Source of the DNA: Myripristis murdjan
Taxonomy: Eukaryota; Chordata; Actinopteri; Holocentriformes; Holocentridae
Length of the DNA: 64,000 nucleotides
NCBI RefSeq assembly: GCF_902150065.1
Contig: NC_043990.1
Span: 6,743,276-6,807,275, forward strand
Reading direction: 5' to 3'
Shown: positions 51,601 through 63,403 of the stretch, piece by piece
Layout of the letters: the number at the start of each line of letters is the position of its first letter
Position numbering within the stretch: the stretch's first letter is position 1
The notes under the pieces: generated by a model
Told to the model about the DNA's origin: nothing
The model's input: the letters and a program-made list of their open reading frames with translations, nothing else
Database searches by the model: none
Translations under genes and position numbers: made by a program

Positions 51601-53512
51601 TGATAAGAAACAAATATATTGACAGCTTCATGCCAGATTAATTCTGTACAGTCAGAACTACAGGGTTGCCAGGTAAGTACAGTCAGTAATATCACAGTCT
51701 CACTTATTGGATCATTTTATTTCTCAAATGTATACTGTCACAGTTTACAACACAGCCTCGGATTTAAATACACAGTAAAATAAATTAATTTGCTTTCATA
51801 CAAAATTAAATTAGAGTTAATAATAGCTTTATGGACAAGTCATCCTAAATGATCCACCTCTACTGAAACTCCCGGGAGTTCAACTTGAGTTCAGGTCTTC
51901 CAGTCCTTTTTTCCATCCAAGATCCCACTTTAAAAGGAGTCGCAGAAACGTGTAAGTCATCGCTCCCAGATGCTCGGATCAGACCCAGAAAATACAGTTT
52001 ATTAACACAACTTCAAAACTGCGTGACCTCGTGGAATTTGGAGGTTCTGTCTGATTTCAGGATTTTTTTTTTTTTTTTTTTAAACATCCCACAGAACAAA
52101 ACTGTGATTCTGCGACTGTGCAGGGTTTACCCAGTTAAACCTTTTCAAAATGCAAGTTTAGCCACACAGAGGGAGCAATCTGTGAAGCTTCAGACGCGTC
52201 TAATCTTCAACTAAAACACCAAACAGAACCTTGTATCTCCACAGGTCACAGCTTTATACTGTGCATCGCCTCTTCATACAAGTATTTGACTCAATACTTC
52301 ATATCAGTCACGCACTGAAACAGAGGTGAGGGGCAGATACACACACACACACACATACGCACACACACACTTACACCGAACGACCAGCTCAGACAGCATG
52401 CACATTAAAGAAAATGATATGTTCTGATTCGGTCTTTTATTTAGCTACCAGCTAAATGCAAATACAATAATACACTTCTGCTTCTTCTAATGCCAGAATA
52501 TACAGAGAGGACATTAAATTACAGAATGGATCACTACAAACCTAAACAGCAGAGGATAAAGCCACCATTGGTCATTAGGTTGACTGATAATGCCCCGCGT
52601 GCATCATCCAATCAGATCAATTATTAAACAAAAGACGACCAATCACATTGTGCTCACGTGTGATTGTAACCGTCAGGTCGTGCACAACCACAACTGAATA
52701 TGGCAAAGATCGTGACCTGAACCCCTCTTGTTTTAATGACACGTTGGAGGCCAAGTGTTGCATAAATCAACTAAATCAAGTAAGAAATCAATCAATAAAT
52801 AGATCAATAAATAGTTACTCATGATTGTAACACTCTGATATATATTTATATATATTTCAAGGTTTATCTGTGATTACTTCCATCATTTACACAGGACACA
52901 ATACATACACACATTGTTGGGCACACACGCTCGCACCCACCCATTTTGCCATGAACACACACACACGCACGCACAAAATGCAATCTCACAAACCTACAAT
53001 AACGTATTTTCCAGGTGACTTCTGTATTCGCTCTACAGGACTGGCCCCGACTTCATCTTTTAGAAGGAGGGCTGCACAAAAACAAATCGTACAATAGATA
53101 CACACATACAACTGGAAATCCTCTGGTGTTTCAACATGAACACTCCACTCTCAACCTGAATCAAGTGAGGACTGCGTGGTGTAAACACACAGCAGCAGTC
53201 TCCCTGTCTTACACTTGTGTGAAAAGAAAAAACAAAAACAAAACAAAAAAAACAAAACAAAAATGAGCTGAATCAATTATTTTGTTCCCCAAAGGTGTAT
53301 TACTTCTCACACAGTTTTTCTTTCAATATTTGTTGCGTACATTTAAACCGTGAATGGAGTATTGAGTGGACGGGTCTAAGATATCACGGACAGAGCGGAG
53401 GCGAGCTGAGGAGCTGGCTGCTTTCACTTAGTTATGTATACAAAAATCCACAGCCTTCCAGTGCTACTGGACATACAGACATTTTTATAAGAGAGATTTA
53501 CATGCCAAGTAT
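51601..53512 (-). other. Probable 3' UTR of the epsin gene
   Basis: This AT-rich sequence lies directly downstream of the epsin stop on the minus strand and contains no other exon. Candidate minus-strand AATAAA signals exist (for example TTTATT near 51717 and 52437). Which is used cannot be decided. Confidence 0.35.
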
Positions 53513-56500
53513 TCATAACAGGAACGGATTGTTGTTTTTGTGAGTCGTCTCATCCAATCCGCTGCCCGACAACAACTGCGGCTGCGAGGCGACTGCCCCT
53601 CCTGCCAAGTGAGGAAGGCCTATGGAAGGATTCCCTCCAGTGAAACTGGGCTGTACCATTCCCATTCCCAAAAAGGGGGGGTTAATGTTACATCCCATTG
53701 GAGGAATCCCACCCACAGAAGCGGGCTGTGCCATTCCGGTTCCTAAATACAGGGGCGCAAACTGAGCTGTCGCTACAGGCATATTTAGGCCGGAATGAGA
53801 CATTGCAGCGGGACTGGGTGGTAGCTGAAACAGCGAGGAACTGGGGAGTCCAAAACTGGGACGGGACACACCAGAGGGGGACCAGGGGACGGAGGCAGAG
53901 CCGGAGAGTAGGGGTGATGTAGCAGGGAGGGACACCCCTGCAACAGGTCTGACCAGAGGGCCACAAGTGGTGGCTGTGGCCTTGAAAGCACCTGGGAAAA
54001 ACCGAGAGGAGCAGCAGAGGATGGAGGGATCGAGGAAAGGCAGGAGGAAGCAAGGAGGGATATACAGTACAAAGCATTTCAACAGAGGGGATGTAGCAAA
54101 GTAGAGCAGAGAGAGGGATGAGAAGAGTTACATCTCCACTGGTTAATACACACTAAGTCTCTATACAGGGTAATTACAATAGTTCACTGATGCTCACATG
54201 TAACAACAACTATGCAGCTAGGATGGGATCACAGGGGAGGGGCGGCTAGGCAAAACACAAGCACAACAAGCTTTCCATACAAACCTACTGAGAAATATAT
54301 AGTTGGTATAATCATATTCTGTCTCTTCTCTCCCTCTCTCTTTCTCTGGACTGAAAACTTTAGCAAAACTGGTTGAATGCACTTCAAATACTTGAAAAAA
54401 AAAAAAAAGCACTGAGGAATGATTGATCATTAGCATCTTGTCAGTGATTAGTGAAGCATCTGACACATTTCTTGAAAATGGTATTTCTGGCCCAGGTTTA
54501 TTTAGTGGGGCGTAGTGTATCCTCCTTCTACCCCCCCTTACCGATGGCTTGTGTCTGGGGTGCGAGTGTGCTGATGAGGGGGGGCTGTTTGGGTTTAGGG
54601 TTGGATGAGAAGAGAGAGTCCAAGTCAACCAGCGACGCTCCAGCTGAGCCCAGGAACGCTGCCGTCTTTTTAGACGTCTCCTCTTCCTGCGCTGTTCGCT
54701 TTCCTGCAATGAAATAAAGGTCCAATTCTGCTCTAAAAGGCGTTTTCTATTGGGGGCGGGTGGGAAGAAGAGAGAACAGAGCGGAAGAGAGGGTTAATTG
54801 ATTAAAGGCATTAGATGGCAGCAGATTGATGGGAACATGGAGATGAGATGGAGAAACAGGATGAAGCTGTCACATGTGAATCATGTGAACAAGAGGAAAT
54901 GTGTGTTCATATACATAAAAACACACTCAGATGAAGGCATGCACGTGGTTTACTTTTGAGGGTCACCATTCTCAGCCAAGCACTCAGGATTATAAGGAAC
55001 CATACCTGCTATTCAATGAAAATAAGCACATAATTAAGCAGACTACTGAGATCACATGATGACTTAACTGATTGATTAATTAAGCAGATTTAAATTGAAG
55101 TCAATGATGGATGGATGGATGGAAGAAATATTCATCCAGACAAATACATGTTGTGAGTTACCTGTACCGTTGCTGGATGCATTGCTGGGTGCACCCCAAG
55201 GGTCTTTGCTAGCAGCGTTGGTTTTGGACGACCCATCTCCGAACGGGTCATCACTGGGGGCGGAGTCTGAGGATGGAGGAGGTGAGCCCCACGCATCATC
55301 TGCATTGGCTGGAGCTGAAGCTAATAAGGTAGGAAATAGTATGGGGTAGGTTAAAGTGCCATTTAGTAAGATTTTACTGCCACATTTTGATCATTTGATC
55401 ATTAAAAAGGCCAACATCTTGTTCAAGTGCATGGGTGGGGTTGTGACAGAGATCTGTTGCTATCGCAATTCCTACTGGTCACCAACAAAACGTTAACAGG
55501 AGTCAGATTACCTTAAAAAGTTTCACAAAGAAATTTGATAACTGTTTGTAGCATGGGTAATGTTTTTTTTAAAGCAATTAAAATGAAGACAAAAAGGGCC
55601 ACAAATGAGACACAAACTTCAAGTAGAGATGATAAGCTAGAAGCAAATTTGCATTCTCTCAACAACAAATAAAATAGATAACAAATTAACAAATCACTTC
55701 CTTTCTCCTCACCTGAGGCTCCCCATGGGTCATTGTCCGGTTTGGATGAGTCCCCAAATGGATCTGAAGCACCGGTGGGTGAGGTGGCACTGGTCCCGTC
55801 CCCCCAAGGATCTCCGCTTTTTGTTTCTGTCTGTGGAGCAGATGGCGCCCCCCAGGGATCAGACCCGGAAGTGGGCGGTGAGCTGGCCGGAGCACCCCAT
55901 GCGTCCGTGTCGTCTTTGGGAGGAGTCAACGGTGGGGCATTGAAGGGATCTGAGGCATCATCTTTGGATGAGCTGGACGGTGCAGCAAATGGATCCTCCT
56001 TCGGGGGTGATGTTGGGGCGCCGAAGGGGTCGTCTTTTGGAGGGTTTGATGGCGTGGAGAAAGGATCCTCTTTAGGTGGTGTTGTTGGAGCAGTGAAAGG
56101 GTCTTCTTTAGGAGGTGTTGTTGGAGCGGCGAAGGGGTCTTCTTTAGGTGGTGTTGTTGGAGCAGCGAAGGGGTCTTCTTTAGGTGGTGTTGTTGGAGCA
56201 GCGAAGGGGTCTTCTTTAGGCGGTGTTGTTGGAGCTGTGAAGGGGTCTTCCTTAGGTGGTGTTGGTGCCGAAAATGGGTCCTCCTTAGGTGGTGTTGATG
56301 CTGGTGCAGAGAACGGGTCATCTTTTGGGGTATTAAATGGATCATCTTTTGCTGTAGTAAATGGATCATCCTTTGGGGTATTGAAAGGATCGTCCTTTGG
56401 AGTATTAAATGGATCATCCTTTGGAGTATTAAACGGATCTTCTTTTGGGGTACTGAATGGATCGTCTTTTGGTGTGTTAAATGGATCATCATTAGATGAA

Positions 56501-58690
56501 CTGAAGGGGTCTGGTTTATCTTTAGGAGCAGCAAATGGATCCTCCTTGTCTTTAGGTGCATTGAAGGGATCTGAGCTATTATTCGCGGTGCTGAATGGGT
56601 CGTCTTTCGGTGTATTGAAGGGATCTGAATCATTTCTTGGTGCAAACGGATCCTCTCCATTTTTCGGTGCGCTAAATGGGTCAGGCACATCTTTTGGAGC
56701 TGCAAAGGGATCTTCTCCATTCTTTGGCGCTGCAAAGGGATCTTCACCTTTCTTTGGCGCCGCAAAGGGATCTTCACCTTTCTTTGGCGCCGCAAAGGGA
56801 TCTTCATGATTCTTTGGTGCCGCAAAGGGATCTTCATCAGTCTTGGCTGGAGCCCCCCATGCGTCATCGCCGTCCTCTGTGGCAGCTGTTGTGTCTGGTT
56901 TTGTTGGTGCACCCCATGGATCGGTGGACTTTTTGGGCGCCCCCCATGGGTCTGTGTTTTCCTGCTCCTCCGTCCCTCCCCCCCAAGCATCATCTTTGGC
57001 CTTCGCACCTTTGCCTGCATCTTCCCATTGTAGCTCATCCTCAGTCATTTTGGACTAGGATATCACAAATGCAAACAAACAAAAAGAAGAAAACAAACTT
57101 TAGATTGTCTGAGTGAGTGTTTGGAGGTGTGAAAAGATATAAAAAATACCTGTTAATTTATAAGATGAAACTGGTCCTAAACCTCAGGCAATCAGATATT
57201 AGATCACCTCTAACAGATGTTCACATTTTCATTTTAGGGGATAAGCTGAGGCTCTTATCATCAGCGACATACAATGAACTAGTGATTTTAGTATTCACAG
57301 ATGTACTGTAAATCTAAAGATCAGTTTGCATGGTAGCTTTTGAAGCAGAACAGTGGAGGAGAGGCAAATTTACAGATGGCCAATTTGTTGATTATCAGTT
57401 GTTTCAAATTTCTGAATTTATGGATGGCCTGATTATGGAGCTATGAGATTTCATTGGTGCCAGTTTATAGCACTGAAAATCAGCTTTGTGGTTTTCATTT
57501 CCTGCTACAGTTTCAAAAGAATCTAGATGTTTGCCTTTAAAATCTGTTTACGAAGTGATACTTGGCTATATGCTTACCCTCCTCTCTGCCTCCTTCTTCT
57601 CAGCTTCCTGTCTGAGCCGCTCCTCTTTGCGGGCAGCAAACGTAGCAGCCAAATCAGCAACTGAGGGGATGTTGTCCAAAGATGGGAGCCCGGTGGCCCC
57701 GGGGACGTAGCATGGCTTGTAGTTGGGGTCCTTTGGGTTGTCAGAGGATGACGCTGGGCAAACGAGATGGGATAGAGTCTGAGACAGTGGCAATGAATAA
57801 CAAGGCCTATATCAAAAATCATTGGTGAAAATATTGTGGCATTTTCACAGAAATAAATTTCCCTTTTGCTACTGTCTCTTGATCACTGACCAACCTATAG
57901 ACTTTGATCAAATGTTAACCTTAAAAAAAACAAACAAAAAAAAAAACAAAAACCTGATTTTATCATGCAATGCAGACTCTCTTTGTTATTCCCATCCTTC
58001 CCGGAATTACATTTTTTTTTATTTTTTACAAATTTACTTGCACTCATCTTTTTACCTAATTTTCATTTGCACATACTGTTCTCATAATGTATGCTTCACT
58101 CTTTTTTTGGATTGTTTGTTGTTAAGCAGTTTGAATTGCTCTGCATGCTATATCCAATAGAAATAGACTGAGTGACTGATTTGACACTGAACTTAATCAG
58201 TTTTATATGAAAATACCCTGGTATTGGGAAAAAAAAAAAAAAAAACTAAAACTATATATATAAAACTACAGAGATAATTTATAGGGACAGCGAGGGGCAG
58301 AAAGACTCACAAACCCCCAGACAGTGTACCCCTCCAAGGACATTAAAAAGGGAGAGGGAAAAAAGACAGAAAAGAAAGAAAGAAAAAAGAATAAATAAAA
58401 TACAATTGCAGGGCATCACTAGTCACCCCTTTTTTTCCTGCACGATGCTTGTCTGTGTTGTGTCTCCTAATGTTTCGGAGTCAGTCTTTCCTGTATCACC
58501 TGTTGTGTTTTGCCTCACTAATTAAAAAAAAAAAAAAAAAAAAAAAAGTAATGAAAGGCTCACCAGCGGCACTTTTTGATGTCTTCTCTCGGGTCTTGAC
58601 AGCAAAGTCTCTCTCCTCCTTTAGCTTCTGATCGTCTTCCATGAGAACAAGCACGACTTTGGCCTTCTCTCTGACATTAAGACCCTGAGA

Positions 58691-58727
<37 letters not shown>

Positions 58728-61048
58728 ATTACACCTTTACTTGGGACGGAAAAGTCAAACCCAGTCACACCTGAATCTAGACAATTTCCAAAGCTGACTC
58801 AAACCTTATGTGTGGTAAAGCTGCTTTCAAGTCCAAACCCAACTAATAAAGCCTGAATTAATCATCTGGGAAAAAATGATCAAAGTATTTTCCCCACATA
58901 TTCTTTAAACCTGAGCAAGAGCTGAACCACACGTAGTGAGAATGAAGAAAAATTCAACCTTTGAGTATGAATATGACCTAAATATCCAGAGGCATATGTA
59001 AAATAATAACAACTTATATTTTAAAAAAAAACTATATTTTGTGACCAGTGGTAGCTTGTTAGCAGCATCAGCAGGAAGAGATCATCACCTGATCTTTACC
59101 GTCCTTTTCTACAAAGCGGAACTCGGTGAGGGCTTTGACAATGTAGATGTTGTCTTTCATTTTCAAAAGCACACGGTCGTCTCCGGTCTTCAACAGATAC
59201 TCCAGCAGAGTCAGGGACTAAGAGCAGGGGGAAAAAAGCAAAACCATATACATTTTAACAAAAATATATAATATCTCTAAAAATAAAAATAAAACAAAAT
59301 TGCTACTAACAGCTTTTACTCGCTCTATGATAGAAATACACTCATAACTATTAAAAGTTGTTGAATCCCTATATTAGCAATATTCACAGTTAACTGAAAA
59401 AATAACTTCAAAACACTAGCAATGGATACATTATAAGATAAGATAAGATAAGATAAGATATTCCTTTATTAGTCCCACGGTGGGGAAATTTCACGCATCA
59501 CAGCAGCAAAGTGGATAGCAAGATACGAAGCACAATTTACACAATAAACAGTATATACAGATAACAGTACCAAAGAGCAATATAAACACTGTAAACAAGG
59601 AATGAGCAATATAAACACTGTAAACAAGGAATGAGAAAAATACTCTGAACAATTTAAACCACAGAAGAAAAAAAAAAAAAAATAGTTATAATTATTATAA
59701 CTGATGTGCTGCAACGTGCATATACAAATTCACTTTTGGCACAGTTTTGGTGAACTCATGTCTGAGCTGGTGATACCAGTAACTTTATACCGGGTGTGGT
59801 ACTGCAATATGCTTCCTCACTAAAAGCCAAATAAATAAATTATCTTACGAGATGGAAAAAGGGGATTTTGTTGCAGCAGGTACTGATTCATGTCAACATA
59901 TCATGGAGATTAACTTCTTTCATTCAAGTTATGGTATTTTAAGTCAGTGCTGAGGCAGGTGCTGCTGTGGTAGTGGTTGGATCTGGATCTTATAACTGAG
60001 CTGAAGATATCACTCCATCCTCCAGAGTTTGATTAGTCTGGGTGTCAATACAGAGTTTAAGTGTGCCATGAAGACCTAAAATGCTGTTTCAGGGTTTTTT
60101 CACGAGAGTAAAGTTATGAGGGAAATTCTCTTGCTCATTTCTTGAGCAAGAGAGTGGCAAAACTTGAAGAATACTGAATATCAGTACAAATATACTGACT
60201 ATCAACAACTTTAGTAGAAAAAAATTGGTATTAGCTTTCAAAAACCCATACTGGTCAAACTCTGTATGTCATACCAGCTGGGTGGTAAAACTAGACAGTA
60301 ATCATGCTTTCAAACCTCAAGCTATTCCAGACACCAGTCAGCAAGAGTGTATTCACTGCTTCATTCTGCAGGATCTGAGCAACATCGAACAATCTCAGCC
60401 ATAATCCTCATGTTTCCTTGTTTTTGGCATGTCAAAGATGGCTGCAACCTACTTTTACAGTAAATCATATTATTAGCGTAGCTATATGGCCTAGATCAAG
60501 TCGTCTGAACTCCCCTCTCCCTCCTCGGTCGCTCACCTTGTGGATGTGTCTCCAGTTCTTATCATCTTTGAGGCGTTTCCACAGCATCGTCATGATCTCG
60601 TTGCAGGCCACCACATTGTAGGTCAAGTCGGAGATGTCAGCCATCTGAGAGCTGGACGGGCCCCATGGGTCGTTGGATGTTGCCTCTCTGACCTGGAGGA
60701 GAGGCCGAGGAGGAAATATCAGAGTGCAACACAGGAGTGGTGGTGGCCTGTAGAGGTTAAAGCTGCCAGTTTGAATCATCTGATGAGCTGAAGTGTCATA
60801 AACCTCTTTAACTTAGAATGATCTCATATTACTGGAAAGGAAACGATAACCTCCTCCACCATGATGCTACTTATCATGTCACATCAGATCATGAGGGAGC
60901 ACTATTCCACAAGCTCAGTTCCCTTCTCTGTTCCCTCTGAGCCTTAATCTAACCTTTCTTTTTAATTCATTTGCTTTACCTTGACCTCGGCCTCAGAGTA
61001 GTTCTGCACCAGGTTCTTCAGCTGCCGGCGGAGCATGGAGGACGTCAT
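53513..61048 (-). CDS. epn1: Epsin with ENTH domain and expanded DPF array
   Basis: Nine minus-strand coding exons (60980-61048, 60537-60692, 59089-59217, 58564-58684, 57578-57753, 55713-57054, 55162-55314, 54542-54703, 53513-53991) join in phase to 928 residues; human EPN1 is under 600. Residues 1-158 are an ENTH domain (MTSSMLRRQLKNLVQNYSEA, VREATSNDPWGPSSS, GKDQGLNVREKAK), with phosphoinositide-binding positions R8, K11, R25, N30, R63 and H72 kept. No UIM (LxxALxxS type) follows; instead there is a charged helix (KEERLRQEAEKKEAERR). Residues about 290-590 hold about 30 DPF motifs, flanked by DPW motifs. LVDLDSLF is a clathrin box and the end is NNNPFLL, an EH-domain ligand. Known role: an endocytic adaptor bending membrane and binding AP-2, clathrin and EH proteins. 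CCDC106/TMEM238 synteny favours EPN1; another epsin paralogue is possible. Confidence 0.9.
55940..56838 (-). repeat. Coding tandem array of DPF motifs in the epsin
   Basis: Within the 1342-base exon the array runs through three unit types. The first is a 10-residue GEDPFAAPKx unit, the second an 8-residue DPFNTPKD unit and the third a 12-residue TTPPKEDPFAAP unit. Neighbouring copies are nearly identical in DNA, for example repeated GGTGTTGTTGGAGCAGCGAA. I count 30 DPF in the array, plus one just after it and one in the next exon. DPF binds the AP-2 alpha-appendage, so this is a very high-valency AP-2 ligand. Confidence 0.9.
58691..58722. repeat. (CA)n microsatellite beside epsin exon
   Basis: It starts six bases beyond the acceptor side of the exon at 58564-58684, so the intron's polypyrimidine region in gene sense is a GT repeat followed by CTCTCAG. 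Confidence 0.9.
59434..59720 (-). mobile_element. LINE 3' end in an epsin intron
   Basis: On the minus strand the sequence ends AAATTTCCCCACCGTGGGAC, then TAATAAAGGAATATCTTATC with further CTTAT repeats. This is the classic teleost L2/Rex-type LINE 3' terminus. A 29-base unit (GAGCAATATAAACACTGTAA, then ACAAGGAAT) is duplicated in tandem at about 59574-59631. No coding sequence remains. Confidence 0.7.
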
Positions 61049-62083
61049 GGTGTTGGGGTGAGCAGGGGGGTCAAACCACCGCGATCTGATGTAGACAGAG
61101 CCAGTGAGTGATGCTGCATACTCACTCATCACACAGAGTTACACACATGCACAAATCAGAGCACACATGCCTTTACCTGTTGTAAAGTAAGACTCTGCTG
61201 TCAGACTGCTACTTGTTTTGCTTCTGTGCACTCGCCGCTTCAGTCAGTGCTCATGCTGTTCGTCTCTCTTCCTCCTGACTGCATTGGATCCCCTCAGGAT
61301 TTCAGAAACTAGATCCTGCACCTGCAAGCAGAAACATGCAGCATCAACAGAAGCTGATGCACCAAGTGGCACTGAGTGACAAGCTAACCAGCAAAATGTA
61401 AGGAAGTAATTTGGTTATGTGTCATGCACCAAAAGTTGCCCGGCCCTCATGGGCTCACCAGACACTACAAAACATGACAGGACAAGAGCGATAACATACT
61501 GAGAGCAACAGAACAAATATAGCCTAATACACCTCCACACATGATAAACAATGTCCAAACCAAACAGAAACACAAGCCTGCTCCTCAGACTTCACGCTAT
61601 AAGACATAACTTAGGGACATCAGCAGCACAAAACTGTGCCTTTAACACCTTTAAAGTGTCCTCATACACTGCTGATACGCATTTCAGAAATACTCTACTG
61701 ACGGGAAATTGACTCATTTGCAGTTGCTCAAACTCTCAAGAGATGATTTAAATCATAAGAAATGAAAAAGAAATACGAAAATTAAAAATATGTACCTTAG
61801 AAATTTGTTTAAAAAGTATGTGCATTATGTAAAGTTGTAAAAAAAAAAAAAAGTGTGTGCATTATGTTTAAATGTGTATCAAACCTACAAAATATTACAA
61901 TAAATACAGAAACAAGTAACTGAGCATACGTAAATAAAAGTACACCTACATACATCATTTAACACAAAATGAGCTAGATGAAACAGTGTTTGTGTGAAAG
62001 TAGGTACTGAAGTCTGTATTTATCAGTCATTGAAAACAAAGCACTCTGCAGACATTTTAAGAAAAGCCTGTATCTAAATCTGT

Positions 62084-62124
<41 letters not shown>

Positions 62125-62850
62125 AAAAAATTATAATAGGGCAAAAAAGAGCATTTCATTATGAATCTCTCCTAGGTCGCACAGGTAACTCTCTGGGATC
62201 CCATGGAAACACCTCACACCTCACAGGAATGTGTGATTAGCAACTCCAACAAGAGCTGCGCTGCAAATAATCGCCTGTGGCTGTATGTCATATTTGTCAT
62301 AATCACTGCGACAAGAGAGAGAGAGGAAAAAAAAAAAAAAAAAACAGCCGTCATCTACCTGGCTAAGCAGCTAACTCGCTTCTAGCTGGTAGCATCCTGC
62401 AGGGCAGACCAACCCGCATCCTGCTGGTCACACTGCTAACCCTAACCCTGCCAAGTACATGGGCAGGGAATCACAGTACACTTTGAGAGATAATCAGTGT
62501 CGGTCGTGGCTGTCAGCAGACGCGGTTTCAGCACCTCGGAGAGCGAAGCAGGACAGCTAGCAGCCAGCTGGCTAGCATCGCCAACATGGCTAACGGGCGG
62601 CACAGTGTTGTTTTCCAGCCAGCTCATTACCACTTTAACATCAACTTCTGACGGCCAACACACGACTACATCGCTAGGAAACCAGCTGGAGAGTGACTTC
62701 GACGCAATACGAGCAGACCATTCCTCATTTTATGTATGGAATCAGTCAAATTTGCAGCAAAAAAAGGCACTAACCCTGACGGTGGATCCTTGACAATCTT
62801 CGAGGAGACTACAGCGATTTCCGCTTCCGCAATTTTCAGCACCTGCCAGG
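60980..62850 (-). other. 5' UTR exons of the epsin gene (inferred)
   Basis: The first coding exon extends upstream to an acceptor at 61086 (non-coding part 61049-61085). A further non-coding exon at 61177-61321 has a good donor (CAACAG|GTAAAG) and acceptor (CTTGCAG). A first exon with a donor at 62774 (GTCAGG|GTTAGT) and a GC-box-bearing promoter (GGCTCCGCCCCC near 62849) fits a start near 62.8 kb. The rest of the interval (61330-62770) is intron with an (ATAG)n at 62084-62123 and no gene. Confidence 0.4.
62084..62123. repeat. (ATAG)n microsatellite
   Basis: Ten tetranucleotide units. Confidence 0.95.
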
Positions 62851-62871
62851 CTCCGCCCCCTCACGACTGTG

Positions 62872-62907
<36 letters not shown>

Positions 62908-63055
62908 AAGATATTTGTTTATTTATTTATTTATTTATTTGCCATTAAAACGCACTTTGCACAATTTATTCAGCTTGAAATGTGTGTATTGACGATTTAA
63001 ATTAGGAGGCAACACACGACAAAATCGCTAAATATTTTTAAAATTAACGTTATTA

Positions 63056-63086
<31 letters not shown>

Positions 63087-63308
63087 ATGAAAATAAAGCA
63101 GTGACACTATGTCCGTTAACGCCGTCTGGTGGTCGCGGAGCAGGCCACACACATACACAAACACGGAGGCACACACACACTCTCTCTCTCTCTCTCTCAC
63201 ACACACTCACACACACACTCACTCACACACACACACAAACCCCCCAGAAAAGCAGCGAATAATAAATGAGTCAAGCACAACTCCCACATCAATAACAGTT
63301 GAACCAAG
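62820..63308. promoter_or_regulatory. Head-to-head promoter region of epsin and necap1
   Basis: The inferred epsin first exon (minus) and the necap1 start codon (plus) are less than 600 bp apart. The interval has a GC box near 62850, an (AT)n/(TTTA)n stretch at 62875-62940, a T run near 63070 and CT/CA repeats at 63180-63238. A YY1-type CCAAGATGGCGGC overlaps the necap1 start codon, as in many TATA-less promoters. Confidence 0.5.
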
Positions 63309-63403
63309 ATGGCGGCCGAGGGCGAGTACGAGTCGATCCTGTGCGTTAAGCCCGATGTCAACGTTTACCGCATCCCACCGCGGGCCACGAACCGCGGATA
63401 CAG
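63309..63403 (+). CDS. necap1: NECAP1, first coding exon (partial at window end)
   Basis: The exon encodes [17 protein letters not shown], then [15 protein letters not shown], ending at a good donor (ATACAG|GTAAATA). This closely matches the first residues of NECAP1 (MATELEYESVLCVKPDV in human, from memory) and is the start of the PHear domain. NECAP proteins are clathrin-coat accessory factors that bind the AP-2 alpha-ear and regulate AP-2. The start has a strong context (CCAAGATGG). The next exon was not found in the remaining 600 bases, so the gene continues beyond the window. NECAP2 is less likely but not excluded. Confidence 0.85.

Noticed and set aside
55733-56809. 358-codon open frame antisense to the epsin repeat exon
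   Set aside because: It is a shadow of the DPF array; the repeat unit length and codon bias keep the other strand open.
55926-57038. 370-codon frame overlapping the epsin exon in another frame
   Set aside because: A frame shadow of the repetitive exon; it breaks the phase of all neighbouring exons.
62434-62452. Telomere-like TAACCCTAACCCTG
   Set aside because: Only two units, easily a chance match; no longer interstitial telomeric tract.
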